Origin: Desulfotignum sp.
Lineage (GTDB): Bacteria; Desulfobacterota; Desulfobacteria; Desulfobacterales; Desulfobacteraceae
Direction of reading: 5' to 3'
Assembly: GCA_011390235.1 (NCBI GenBank)
Contig: JAABSS010000438.1
Location: 1-10,616, forward strand
DNA length: 10,616 bases
Part shown: positions 1 through 7,649 of the stretch, one piece after another
Layout of the letters: each line of letters begins with the position of its first letter
Position numbering within the stretch: position 1 is the first letter of the stretch
The notes under the pieces: generated by a model
Database searches by the model: none
Seen by the model: the letters and a program-made list of their open reading frames with translations, nothing else
Told to the model about the DNA's origin: nothing
Program-made: the position numbers and the translations under genes

Positions 1-2
1 TG

Positions 3-50
3 TTGTTTGCCAACCCTTTCTGGGATTATGTGATTTCAGCAGCCAAGTGA
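3..50 (+). CDS. atpE: ATP synthase c subunit (N-ATPase type), 3' end only
   Basis: Only the last 15 codons and the TGA stop lie in the window. The reading frame entering from the left edge gives LFANPFWDYVISAAK and then stops. A hydrophobic end with an FANP-x-W motif fits the C-terminal end of a c-ring proteolipid of N-ATPases. The position, directly before the b subunit gene, is where atpE stands in the atpDCQRBEFAG order. The product would be the membrane rotor ring subunit that carries Na+ or H+. The ion-binding residues lie upstream of the window, so ion specificity cannot be read here. The gene ends 10 bp before the atpF start, and its TGA forms part of the atpF ribosome binding site. 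The identification rests on the short tail plus gene order. Confidence 0.7.
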   Translation: MFANPFWDYVISAAK

Positions 51-60
51 GGAAAATGCC

Positions 61-822
61 ATGTTGATTGACTGGTTTACAGTGGCAGCCCAGGTGGTCA
101 ATTTTTTGATCCTGCTTGTGCTGTTGAAGATATTCTTGTTTGACAAAATCAAAAACGCCATTGACCAGCGGGAAAAAAATATCCAGGAGCGCTTTGATAA
201 GGCAGAAAAACAAAAACAAGAAGCCGAACAGGAATACGAACATTATACCCAAAAAACAAAAGCGCTTGAAGACAAATGGGATGCCAGATTGGAAGAAGCT
301 GAAAAAGAGGCAAAAGACCGGCGGAATGCCCTGGTAAAAGAAGCCCGGCAGGAAGTGGACGGGTTGAAAAAAAGCTGGCAGAATGCCCTGGAAAAGCAAA
401 AATCCTCTTTTTTTGAGCGGTTTCAAAAGCAGGCTGCCCGGCAGATTTTCGATACGGTGAAAAAGAACCTGTCCCTTCTGGCTGACACCGATGTCCAGGA
501 CCAGGCCATTAAGAAATTTTTGTCCCGGTTCCAGGATCTGGACAAAGACAAATTGCCTGAAAGCCTTGAAGAACCGCCCAGGATAAGCACTGGATTTGAA
601 TTGTCTAAAAAGCAGAAAAATTCCATTCAAAAAGCGCTGTCGGAAAAGCGGTCGGATTTACAGGATATTGCCTTTGATGTCAGACCGGAATTGATTTTTG
701 GCCTTGCCCTTGCTGCCGGCGGCAAAAAAATCACCTGGCATGCACAAAACTATCTGGATGCGCTGGAAAAAGAGCTGGACCAGGCCATTGAAAGCAGGGA
801 CCATGAATCAGAAAACCAATGA
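61..822 (+). CDS. atpF: N-ATPase b subunit with delta-like C-terminal extension
   Basis: This is the peripheral stalk subunit, linking the membrane a subunit to the F1 head. At 253 aa it is much longer than a usual b subunit of about 160 aa. Residues 5-27 form one hydrophobic membrane helix (…[17 protein letters not shown]). Residues 28-120 are a long, strongly charged K/E/Q coiled coil. Residues 170-250 contain an [15 protein letters not shown] stretch followed by a final helix, resembling the C-terminal domain of the delta subunit (typically ELIGG-x5-G-x-K, then helix). N-ATPase operons lack a separate delta gene, so this tail probably does delta's job; that is inference from the sequence pattern. 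The start ATG follows GAGG at a good spacing. The coding sequence overlaps atpA by 20 bp, implying translational coupling. Confidence 0.9.
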   Translation: MLIDWFTVAAQVVNFLILLVLLKIFLFDKIKNAIDQREKNIQERFDKAEKQKQEAEQEYEHYTQKTKALEDKWDARLEEAEKEAKDRRNALVKEARQEVDGLKKSWQNALEKQKSSFFERFQKQAARQIFDTVKKNLSLLADTDVQDQAIKKFLSRFQDLDKDKLPESLEEPPRISTGFELSKKQKNSIQKALSEKRSDLQDIAFDVRPELIFGLALAAGGKKITWHAQNYLDALEKELDQAIESRDHESENQ

Positions 823-833
823 ATCAGAAACCA
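803..833 (+). repeat. Imperfect 16/15-bp tandem duplication at the atpF/atpA junction
   Basis: ATGAATCAGAAAACCA (803-818) is followed directly by ATGAATCAGAAACCA (819-833), the same unit with one A missing, then a partial third GTGAAT. The first copy supplies the atpA start codon. The second supplies an out-of-frame ATG whose overlapping TGA is the atpF stop. The one-base difference sets the frame relation between the two genes. Seen directly in sequence; any effect on coupling is inference. Confidence 0.75.
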
Positions 834-2377
834 GTGAATTGGCATCTGTGATGGATGGATTTATATCCACCATGGCAGATATAGTGGAGAAAAAGGAACC
901 CTTTGTGGAGGTACGCGATTATGGCCGCATTGCCTCCATCAGTTCGGGCATTATAACGGTCTCGGGTCTCACAGATGTGCAGTCCGAGGAATTGCTGATC
1001 TGTACCCCGGATGCCTACGGCATGGCTTTTGATTTGAATACGGATGTCATCGGTGTGATCATGCTGGATGAAACCGATAATCTCAGTGCCGGTGATGAGG
1101 TTAACCGGACCCACAGGGTCATGTCTGTCCCTGTGGGTGACGCACTCATCGGCCGGGTGGTGGATGCCCGGGGAAAACCCCTTGACCGGGAAGGCCCCCT
1201 TTCTCATACCACCCTCAGGGCGGTGGAACAGCCGGCCCCGGAAATCATGGACCGTGCACCGGTAATCATCCCTTTGCAGACAGGCATTACCGTCATAGAC
1301 ACATTGATTCCCATCGGCCGGGGACAGCGTGAGCTGATCCTCGGGGACCGGCAGACCGGAAAAACCGCCATAACCCTTGACACCATTGCCAACCAGAAAA
1401 ACAAAGATGTTATCTGCATCTACTGCGGTATCGGCAAGCGCGGGGCAGCCCTTGCCAAGGTTATCGCCGAACTCAAGGCCCATGATGCCATGGACTATTC
1501 CTTCGCAGTTGTTTCCACAGAGGAAGATCCACCGGGACTGCAGTTCATGGCCCCTTATACCGCCACTGCCATGGCAGAGCATTTCATGCAGCAGGGACAG
1601 GATGTGCTCATTGTTTATGATGACCTCACCCGCCATGCCCGGGCCTACCGGGAGCTTTCCTTGCTTTTGCGCAGACCTCCGGGAAGAGAAGCGTTCCCGG
1701 GCGATATTTTTTATATCCATGCCCGCTTGCTGGAAAGGTCCACCCGCCTGACCAAAGACAAGGGAGGGGGATCTTTGACAGCGCTGCCCATCATTGAAAC
1801 CGAGGCCCAGAATATTTCCGCATATATTCCCACCAACCTTATTTCCATTACCGACGGCCAGATTTATCTGTCTCCCATGTTTTTCAGAAAAGGCATACTG
1901 CCGGCCGTGGATGTGGGAAAATCCGTATCCCGTGTGGGCGGTAAAGCCCAGCTGCCGGCCTACCGGACGGTTGCCGGAGACCTGCGGCTGACCTATTCCC
2001 AGTTTGAAGAACTGGAATCATTTTCACGCTTCGGGGCCCGCCTGGACGAAGAAACCCAGAAAAAGCTGTCCCGGGGACGGCGGATACGCGAAATTTTAAA
2101 ACAATACCGGTATTCCCCCCTGCCTGCAGCTGATCAGATTGCCGTGTTGATCGCCATGACCCATGGTGTATTCGATGAAGTCGCCTTGTCTGATATTGCC
2201 GGGGCCCAGAAAAAAATCCGCCAGGCAGCCAATGCAGATCACCAGGAGATGATGGACAATATTGCCCAAGGAAAAAAAATCGATGAAAAAGCCATTGATG
2301 CATTGGTGCAGACAGCACAAAAAGCTGTAAAACCAACCACGAAAGAATCATCTGATGCAGACCCTGGCACAGCTTAA
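803..2377 (+). CDS. atpA: N-ATPase alpha subunit
   Basis: This is the non-catalytic nucleotide-binding subunit of the F1 head, alternating with beta in the alpha3beta3 ring in the cytoplasm. From the ATG at 803 it is 524 aa, close to the family length. A beta-barrel region at about 25-95 is followed by the nucleotide-binding domain: Walker [10 protein letters not shown] at 181-189 and a Walker B strand DVLIVYDD at 267-274. The alpha arginine finger is R377 in [10 protein letters not shown], and the helical C-terminal domain contains [13 protein letters not shown]. The reading frame is open back to 698, but upstream residues are antisense-like and lie inside atpF. The ATG at 803, after AGGGA (only about 2 nt spacing), is the best start; ATG 851 is an alternative. 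It overlaps atpF by 20 bp and atpG by 23 bp. Confidence 0.95.
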   Translation: MNQKTNESETSELASVMDGFISTMADIVEKKEPFVEVRDYGRIASISSGIITVSGLTDVQSEELLICTPDAYGMAFDLNTDVIGVIMLDETDNLSAGDEVNRTHRVMSVPVGDALIGRVVDARGKPLDREGPLSHTTLRAVEQPAPEIMDRAPVIIPLQTGITVIDTLIPIGRGQRELILGDRQTGKTAITLDTIANQKNKDVICIYCGIGKRGAALAKVIAELKAHDAMDYSFAVVSTEEDPPGLQFMAPYTATAMAEHFMQQGQDVLIVYDDLTRHARAYRELSLLLRRPPGREAFPGDIFYIHARLLERSTRLTKDKGGGSLTALPIIETEAQNISAYIPTNLISITDGQIYLSPMFFRKGILPAVDVGKSVSRVGGKAQLPAYRTVAGDLRLTYSQFEELESFSRFGARLDEETQKKLSRGRRIREILKQYRYSPLPAADQIAVLIAMTHGVFDEVALSDIAGAQKKIRQAANADHQEMMDNIAQGKKIDEKAIDALVQTAQKAVKPTTKESSDADPGTA

Positions 2378-3239
2378 GCGCAGAATAGACAGTACGGATG
2401 ACCTGCATACAGTGGTGCGGACCATGAAGTCCCTGGCTGCTGTAAACATCCGCCAGTATGAACAGGCATCCCATTCTCTGGTGGAATATGCACAAACCCT
2501 TGAGATGGCATTGGGTATTGTTCTGCGCCATGATACAGATACCCGGCTGTATACCAGACAGTCTGCCAGAAAAAAGCCCGGGGCCGTGGTATTCGGATCT
2601 GACCAGGGCATGTGCGGATCACTCAACGAACAGGTGACATCCCATGCCCTGGCTGAATTGCATGGTTCCGGCCTGGACCTGAACGAGATCCCTGTGGTAT
2701 GTGCGGGAATAAGGGCGGCAGATATTATGGCGGATGCCGGTGTCAACTGCTGGGATATCAGGGAACTGCCCGGTTCTGTGAACACGATTACGCCCCATGT
2801 GGGAGAAATCCTGATGGCCATTGATACCTGGCAGACCCAAACCGGGGTGGATCATATCCTTTTGTTTCATGCCCGGCAAAAATCTGCTGCCGGTTACACC
2901 CCCCATACTGTCCATCTGCTGCCCATCGATGCCCAGTGGCTTGAACAGCACCGATACCGTACCTGGGACTCTGCATCCCTGCCCATGTTTACCATGGACC
3001 CGAACCAGCTGTTGTCCAGCCTGATCAGGGAATATCTTTTTATGACCATATTCAGGGCCTATGTGGAATCTCTGGCCAGTGAAAATGCAGCACGCCTGGC
3101 AGCCATGCAGGGTGCCCAGAAAAATATCGAAGAGTTGATGGATGATCTTGAAAACCAGTACAACCAGCTTCGACAGATGTCAATTACCGGAGAACTGCTG
3201 GATATTGTTTCAGGATTCGAAGCCCTGGAACAAAAATAA
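2355..3239 (+). CDS. atpG: N-ATPase gamma subunit
   Basis: This is the central rotor shaft of the F1 head, coupling c-ring rotation to conformational change in alpha3beta3. At 294 aa it is of family length. The N-terminal helix ([20 protein letters not shown], then [12 protein letters not shown], residues 7-38) matches the conserved gamma start, where other members read as I-x-S-x5-T-x-K-I-T-x-A-M. The C-terminal helix at about 235-285 carries the family signature: [20 protein letters not shown], then [19 protein letters not shown]. The ATG lies inside the end of atpA, with only a weak upstream Shine-Dalgarno, so translation probably depends on coupling to atpA. It is the last gene of the operon, as in other N-ATPase clusters, and the next gene is convergent. 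The N-ATPase rather than ordinary F-ATPase assignment comes from gene order and the atpF fusion. Confidence 0.93.
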   Translation: MQTLAQLKRRIDSTDDLHTVVRTMKSLAAVNIRQYEQASHSLVEYAQTLEMALGIVLRHDTDTRLYTRQSARKKPGAVVFGSDQGMCGSLNEQVTSHALAELHGSGLDLNEIPVVCAGIRAADIMADAGVNCWDIRELPGSVNTITPHVGEILMAIDTWQTQTGVDHILLFHARQKSAAGYTPHTVHLLPIDAQWLEQHRYRTWDSASLPMFTMDPNQLLSSLIREYLFMTIFRAYVESLASENAARLAAMQGAQKNIEELMDDLENQYNQLRQMSITGELLDIVSGFEALEQK

Positions 3240-3294
3240 ACCGGGTCAAAAATAAACCGGGTCAAAAATAAACTGAATCAAAAACAAAGCTCAG
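3231..3294. repeat. 16-bp tandem repeat across the atpG stop codon
   Basis: CAAAAATAAACCGGGT occurs exactly twice (3231-3246, 3247-3262). It is followed by a third copy diverged in its last bases (CAAAAATAAACTGAAT, 3263-3278) and a degenerate fourth (3279-3294). The first copy encodes the end of AtpG, including its TAA. Because 16 is not a multiple of 3, the TAA at 3237, 3253 and 3269 falls in each of the three forward frames. The array fills the whole gap to the convergent kinase gene. I see no convincing hairpin terminator in this gap. Confidence 0.85.
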
Positions 3295-5393
3295 TTGGCA
3301 GACAGGCTTTCCCGTATCTTGGTTACAAGATCGTCCGAGGGAATGCTTTTGTTCAGAAAGGCACTGGCACCTGCTTCGTACATGTCATTGATGACTTTTT
3401 TGTCACTGTGCATGGAAAGCGCGATTACCTTGATGTCCGGATCTTTGGACAGGATTTGCCGGGTGGCGTCCATGCCGTTTGTTTCGCCCAGGTTCACATC
3501 CATGATAACCACATCAGGCAGCAGATTTTCAGCCAGCTCAACCGCGGTAGGTGCATCTGCAGCCTCCCCTACTACCTCAAAGTCGGTTTCCATCTGCAGC
3601 AGACCGGTAAGTCCTTCCCGCAGCAGTTTGTGGTCGTCAACAATGAGAATGCCGATGCGGTCTTTCGGGGGGCGGATGGATCTAAGGGAAACGTTTTTTC
3701 TATCGCCTTTTCGTCTGTCCATGAAAGGCCAATTGTTTTCGTATTTTTCCCCTGCCGGTGCAGTCAGGGTGATGGTCGCTCCCTGCCCGGGGGCGGAAAC
3801 GATCACCATCCGGCCGCCAATATCTTTTAACCGTTCTTCAATGCTGAACAATCCCAGAGAAACCATGTTCTGTTGTGTGCCTGTAGCATGCTCCAGATCA
3901 AAGCCTTTGCCGTTGTCAGAGACAATTATTCGGATTTTATGGTCTTCTGTCCGTTCAATCGCTATTCTGGCGTGGTCTTCTCCGGAATATTTCACTGCAT
4001 TTAAAAGCAGTTCTTTCGCGCATTGGAAAAGCAGAAAACAGGTGTTTTCCGAGATCGGATCAATCTCATTTTTTGCAAAGACGTCTATCCTGAAATTAAA
4101 TTTTTTTTCCATATAGGTGCCCAGCCAGTGCATACCCCCCATCAGTCCGTCGTTTAAAATTGCGGAAGGAGACAGATCAACCGTAAGAGAGCGCAGCTCA
4201 GCCAGGGTTTCTTCCAGGATATTTTCAATTTTACGGGCTGTTTCATGGGCGGCATCTATCTCATTTTTACGCAGAATTTCCCATAATTGCATGCGTGCGC
4301 CCACAACCAGGGGCTGAATATGGTCGTGGAGAACACCGGCCAGACGTTTTCGTTCTTTTTGTTCAACCCGGCCGAGTCTGTTGGCAAGCACGCGCAACCG
4401 GTCAGCCTGGTTCCGGATTCTGGTCGTACGCTCCCGGGCCCGTTGTTCAAGCACTTCATTGATTTGAACAATAGAGTGTTCATATTGTTTTTGTTGTGAG
4501 ATATCCTTTACCAGCCCGATCATGCACAAAGATGAATCTAAATGGTTGTTATAAAACTTTCCTGTTATTTGTATCCAGCGGGGCATATTTTGGTCCTGCT
4601 GCTGAATCCGACAGGAATAACCAAAGATATTTTCCGGCTGCCGTGCCTTTGAAAAAGCCTGGAGAAAATCGCAGCGGTCACTGTAATACAGGGATTGTTC
4701 CACAAAATCTGAAAAGTTCAGGGGGCCTTGTTCCCGGGTGCGCCCGAAAATTGTGTATATCTGTTCATTTTCCCAGAAAGCCGTATTTTTGGTCAGGTTC
4801 CATTCAAATACGCCGATATCCAGGGAATCGGCAGCCATGCGCAGCCGCTGGTCGCTTTTCCATTTGCGGTTTTCAGCCTCCCGCACCTGGGTGAGGTCCA
4901 AAGCGATTATCACATGGGAGTCTGCATCTGTTTTAACCTGTGCAGCTGCACCCAGAAAAGGTGTCCGGCCGCCGTCCGGACGTAAAAACGCCCATTCATG
5001 GGTTGATATCACCGCTTGTTCCATCAGTTGTTGCGTCAGGGTTCCTGTTGCCGGACGAAACTCCGGTGCCAGACAGTTTTCCCAGTTGATACGCCCCGCC
5101 TCAAAGTCTGCCCGGGCATACCCCGTCATCCGCAGCATTTCATCGTTAATATAGGTTGTATTGCCGTTTATATCAGCGAAACCCACCCCTATCAGATTTG
5201 CATCAGCAAGGACGTGGAAATTTTTGTCGGTACGGCGCAGCATATTAATAGTGTCCTTTAAATTGAGCAGCTTGACAAGCTGATCTTCTGCCGTAATACC
5301 GTCTGCCGTGTTCTGCCGGATGACGGCCAGAATGTTTTCGGCATGGAATACGAAATTTTCTATCTGTTGGGGTACAGGTTCTGGAGATGTCAT
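3291..5393 (-). CDS. Soluble hybrid sensor histidine kinase (PAS-PAS-HisKA_3-HATPase-REC)
   Basis: From the ATG at 5393 it is 700 aa. There are no membrane segments or signal peptide, so sensing is cytoplasmic. Two PAS-like domains at about 60-170 and 180-300 are followed by a coiled linker. The HisKA_3 dimerisation domain has the phosphorylatable His at 356 (ERKRLAGVLHDHIQ). The ATPase domain shows an N box at 461-470 (ELLLNAVKYS), DNGKGFD at 493-499 and a GLFSIEERL stretch at 514. A C-terminal receiver (580-697) has DD 586-587, phospho-acceptor D632, S660 and K682, all key residues intact. It resembles NarL-family receivers but has no HTH after it. The frame is open to an ATG at 5450, which lacks a ribosome binding site; ATG 5393 follows GGGGA, so I prefer it. 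The ligand is unknown. A phosphorelay partner could be the NarL-type regulator at 7650-8303. Confidence 0.9.
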   Translation of the reverse strand: MTSPEPVPQQIENFVFHAENILAVIRQNTADGITAEDQLVKLLNLKDTINMLRRTDKNFHVLADANLIGVGFADINGNTTYINDEMLRMTGYARADFEAGRINWENCLAPEFRPATGTLTQQLMEQAVISTHEWAFLRPDGGRTPFLGAAAQVKTDADSHVIIALDLTQVREAENRKWKSDQRLRMAADSLDIGVFEWNLTKNTAFWENEQIYTIFGRTREQGPLNFSDFVEQSLYYSDRCDFLQAFSKARQPENIFGYSCRIQQQDQNMPRWIQITGKFYNNHLDSSLCMIGLVKDISQQKQYEHSIVQINEVLEQRARERTTRIRNQADRLRVLANRLGRVEQKERKRLAGVLHDHIQPLVVGARMQLWEILRKNEIDAAHETARKIENILEETLAELRSLTVDLSPSAILNDGLMGGMHWLGTYMEKKFNFRIDVFAKNEIDPISENTCFLLFQCAKELLLNAVKYSGEDHARIAIERTEDHKIRIIVSDNGKGFDLEHATGTQQNMVSLGLFSIEERLKDIGGRMVIVSAPGQGATITLTAPAGEKYENNWPFMDRRKGDRKNVSLRSIRPPKDRIGILIVDDHKLLREGLTGLLQMETDFEVVGEAADAPTAVELAENLLPDVVIMDVNLGETNGMDATRQILSKDPDIKVIALSMHSDKKVINDMYEAGASAFLNKSIPSDDLVTKIRESLSAN

Positions 5394-5486
5394 TTCATTC
5401 CCCGTGTTTTCTGGGGTCTTATGCCCCATGTGAATATTATTGACAGGCATTTGAACTAACTATCAGAATTCAATCAGAAACACAAT

Positions 5487-5517
5487 ATTTTAAAACCGGC
5501 AGAAAGCCTGTTCCGGT
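5487..5517 (-). terminator. Candidate intrinsic terminator after the one-BON gene
   Basis: Read on the minus strand, ACCGG and CCGGT pair, with a second CAG/CTG step, a two-A bulge and a GCTTT loop. TTTTAAAATATT follows. It lies about 30 nt past the stop of the one-BON gene and upstream of the kinase. The stem is short and the T run only four bases, so termination would be partial at best. A perfect 10-bp palindrome ATCCGCGGAT (5536-5545) sits between it and the stop codon. Confidence 0.4.
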
Positions 5518-5544
5518 ATATCCGTATCATTGGAAATCCGCGGA

Positions 5545-5904
5545 TCAACCTTCAGCGCCGTTATTATGGCGAGTTTTGTCTTTATAAGGAGACACCTGGA
5601 TCATGTTGACCACCGACCGGACCCCTTTAACGGCTTCCGTCACATTGCGTGCACGCTCTTTTGCCAGAATATTGCCCACTGTACCTGCCAGTGAGACAAT
5701 TCCGTTTTCGGATTCCACGGTAATGCGGTAAGCCGGTACTGCCTGGTCTGACAGCAGTTGTCTTTCCACGGCATTTTCAATATTTGCATCTGTGAGTTTT
5801 CGGGCTGACAGACCGGGAACAAAAACAACCAGACACAAAATAAGCATGACGGCAATGGGCCGTCTGTTTTTATGGCTGCATGGATGTAGCGTGAACAATA
5901 GCAT
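5545..5904 (-). CDS. Small secreted BON-domain protein (OsmY-like)
   Basis: This 119-aa protein has a basic N-terminus (HKNRRP) and a hydrophobic stretch at about 17-33 ending in SARK, consistent with a signal peptide or membrane anchor. The rest is one BON domain at about 36-106 (alpha helix LTDANIENAVERQL, then GIVSLAGTVGN, then VKGVRSVVNMIQV). BON domains are thought to bind phospholipid or envelope surfaces and occur in the osmotically induced periplasmic protein OsmY. By hand alignment about 39 of 70 residues match the first BON repeat of the six-BON protein at 9038-10582, so the two are close paralogues. The start is secure: AAAGGAGG stands 5 nt before the ATG. It begins 50 bp after the GT20 gene on the same strand and may be co-transcribed with it. 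Confidence 0.87.
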   Translation of the reverse strand: MLLFTLHPCSHKNRRPIAVMLILCLVVFVPGLSARKLTDANIENAVERQLLSDQAVPAYRITVESENGIVSLAGTVGNILAKERARNVTEAVKGVRSVVNMIQVSPYKDKTRHNNGAEG

Positions 5905-5923
5905 TAAAACCTCCTTTGGTCTT

Positions 5924-5950
5924 TACGGTTATCTTAAATTACATACGGTT
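5924..5950 (-). promoter_or_regulatory. Direct heptamer repeat upstream of the one-BON gene (possible operator)
   Basis: On the minus strand AACCGTA occurs twice, 20 bp apart (two helical turns), just upstream of the Shine-Dalgarno sequence of the one-BON gene. Flanking bases are similar as well (TCAACCGTA and ATAACCGTA). Tandem half-sites with this spacing are common for response regulators, but the two copies may be chance. No matching -10/-35 pair was found. Confidence 0.2.
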
Positions 5951-5954
5951 GATA

Positions 5955-7460
5955 TTATTCCTGTAAGGTATCCTGGGAAGGAATATAATCAACCATGGGT
6001 CTGAAAGTATTCAGGTTATGGGAAAAAACAGCGGTTAGAAATTCATCCACCCACCAGTATATATCTGATTTTTTCACAATTTTCCGCAAAGCCTTCATAC
6101 GGGTTTTCCGCTCTTTTGTGCCCATGCGGCAGGCCTGGTATATGGCATCGGCAATGGCTTGAATATCGTAAGGATTAACCAGCAGTGCATGTTTGTGCAG
6201 CTGGCTGGCTGCACCGGCAAATTCACTTAATATCAACACCCCGTTTTCATCGATATGAGATGCGCAGTATTCTTTGGCCACAAGGTTCATGCCGTCTTTG
6301 AGAGGGGTGACAAGGCCGATATCTGCTGCACGATAAAGAGCAATGAGTTCGGTTCTATCAACGCTTTGGTATATGTAATGGATGGGTACCCATCCGGGAC
6401 GGGTGAATCTGCCGTTAATTTCACTGACCAGCTGCTCGATTTCGTTTTTGAGATTGTCATATTGTTCAATACGCTGCCGGCTGGGAACGACAATCTGAAA
6501 AAGGCTGATTTTCTTTTCCAGCTCAGGATATCTTTCCAGGGCGTTTCGAAATGCCAGCAGTCTTTCAGGAATGCCTTTGCTGTAGTCCAGGCGGTCTACA
6601 CCCAGGATCAGGTGATCTGCCGTGAACACATCTTTGATCTCAGCCAGTCTTTTTTCAACTTCTTTTGTGCCGGCTTTTTGTGCAAATTCGTTATAATCTA
6701 TACTGATGGGAAAATTGCCCATCCTTACGGTATTGCCGTTGAACTTGGTGGAGAGCACCCGTCCTTTGCCGCGTATTTTGATGTCCGGAAGCATGGCATG
6801 CACACACTGGACAAAATTGCGCCGGTCTCTTTGGGTCTGAAAACCGATCATATCATAGCACAAAAGAGATTCCAGAATGTGAAACCGCCAGGGCAGCTTG
6901 AGAAAAAGGTCCAGCGAAGGAAACGGGATGTGCAGAAAATACCCGATTTTCACCGAGGTATCTATTTTTCGCAATGCCTGTCCCACCCCCATTAAATGGT
7001 AATCATGCACCCAGATGTGATCATCTCCGTTCTTGATATTCTGGGCAATGGTCCAGGCAAATATCTCATTGACCTTTTGGTAGGCTACCCAATATTCAGG
7101 GGCAAAATCACACCGGCTCTGCAGATCATGAAACAACGGCCACAGGACCTGATTGGAAAAACCCAGATAATAGTCATTCACCAGGTTTTCAGGCAGAAAA
7201 ACCGGTTGAAAGGTGTATCCGAAATCTTTGGCTTTCTGGTCAAACACGGTTTCCAGATCCGATATTTTATCAATCTGTGAGGTACCGGGCCATCCGATCC
7301 ATAATCCGCCCCGATCCCGCAAAACCGGTGCCAGTGCAGTGACCAGTCCGCCTGAGCCCTGCTTCACCTCCCACTGGCCGGTGTCTGTTTGTGATAAAAC
7401 AATGGGGAGGCGGTTGGATACGATGATCAACCTTTTTTTTTTCTGAGTGCTTTCATTCAT
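5955..7460 (-). CDS. otsA: Trehalose-6-phosphate synthase-like glycosyltransferase (GT20)
   Basis: The predicted reaction is transfer of glucose from UDP-glucose to glucose-6-phosphate to give trehalose-6-phosphate, in the cytosol, for compatible-solute synthesis. The 501-aa product spans the whole family fold. Visible motifs include SNRLP (R17), the GSGGLV glycine loop at 35-40, Y98 and W107 in YLGFSNQVLW, VHDYHL at 151-156, GVDRLDYSKG at 287-296 (R290 and K295 equal E. coli OtsA R262 and K267), and DGMNLVAKEY at 389-398 (D389, E397). All the catalytic and substrate-binding residues I can place are present. The frame is open to 7499, but ATG 7460 best fits the family N-terminus and has an upstream AAGG. 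No trehalose-phosphate phosphatase lies in the window. Glucosylglycerol-phosphate synthase, a GT20 relative, remains possible. Confidence 0.88.
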   Translation of the reverse strand: MNESTQKKKRLIIVSNRLPIVLSQTDTGQWEVKQGSGGLVTALAPVLRDRGGLWIGWPGTSQIDKISDLETVFDQKAKDFGYTFQPVFLPENLVNDYYLGFSNQVLWPLFHDLQSRCDFAPEYWVAYQKVNEIFAWTIAQNIKNGDDHIWVHDYHLMGVGQALRKIDTSVKIGYFLHIPFPSLDLFLKLPWRFHILESLLCYDMIGFQTQRDRRNFVQCVHAMLPDIKIRGKGRVLSTKFNGNTVRMGNFPISIDYNEFAQKAGTKEVEKRLAEIKDVFTADHLILGVDRLDYSKGIPERLLAFRNALERYPELEKKISLFQIVVPSRQRIEQYDNLKNEIEQLVSEINGRFTRPGWVPIHYIYQSVDRTELIALYRAADIGLVTPLKDGMNLVAKEYCASHIDENGVLILSEFAGAASQLHKHALLVNPYDIQAIADAIYQACRMGTKERKTRMKALRKIVKKSDIYWWVDEFLTAVFSHNLNTFRPMVDYIPSQDTLQE

Positions 7461-7506
7461 TTTAATTCTGACCTTTTCCATATACATATGGGGAAACATA
7501 ATTATT

Positions 7507-7521
7507 ATGCAGCTTCTGCAT
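7507..7521. promoter_or_regulatory. Short perfect inverted repeat upstream of the GT20 gene
   Basis: ATGCAG-CTT-CTGCAT is a 6-bp inverted repeat with a 3-bp spacer, about 47 bp upstream of the GT20 start codon. It could be an operator half-site pair for a dimeric regulator or a small hairpin in the leader. It is short enough to arise by chance, and no clear sigma-70 promoter could be matched to it. Confidence 0.2.
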
Positions 7522-7573
7522 CAGGGGTCTGGGATAGAAGATAACAATATCTGCTTTATGGTGAAATAAAGAG

Positions 7574-7597
7574 TTTCCCCCATTTTCAGGGGGTAAA
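7574..7597 (-). terminator. C5/G5 hairpin between response regulator and GT20 gene
   Basis: TTTCCCCC (7574-7581) and GGGGGTAAA (7589-7597) pair around a 7-nt loop; the outer TTT/AAA step needs one bulged base. It lies 53-76 nt past the response-regulator stop and about 115 nt before the GT20 start. On the minus strand it is followed by CTCTTTATTT, not a clean U run, so it may be a weak terminator or a leader structure of the GT20 transcript. Confidence 0.35.
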
Positions 7598-7649
7598 TGC
7601 TGTAGAAAAGGTATTTTGTGAGGTGTTCTGCCCGGGTCGCCTGCTGGAT

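Noticed and set aside
698..802. Upstream extension of the atpA frame to an ATG at 698
   Set aside because: These 35 residues overlap atpF out of frame, are not alpha-like, and the ATG at 803 gives the expected family length.
824..1720. 298-aa open frame on the minus strand
   Set aside because: Lies wholly inside atpA, whose conserved motifs cover the same bases; antisense shadow of a strongly biased coding sequence.
1884..2531. 215-aa minus-strand open frame across the atpA/atpG junction
   Set aside because: Antisense to two well-supported genes; low-complexity H/G/R-rich composition.
3240..3290. Bidirectional terminator between convergent atpG and kinase genes
   Set aside because: Only the tandem repeat is present; no stem of useful length could be paired.
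3295..4116. 273-aa plus-strand open frame
   Set aside because: Antisense to the receiver and ATPase domains of the kinase; Ser/Arg/Met-rich with no recognisable domain.
6255..6995. 246-aa plus-strand open frame
   Set aside because: Antisense to the GT20 gene, which shows its catalytic motifs in the same stretch.
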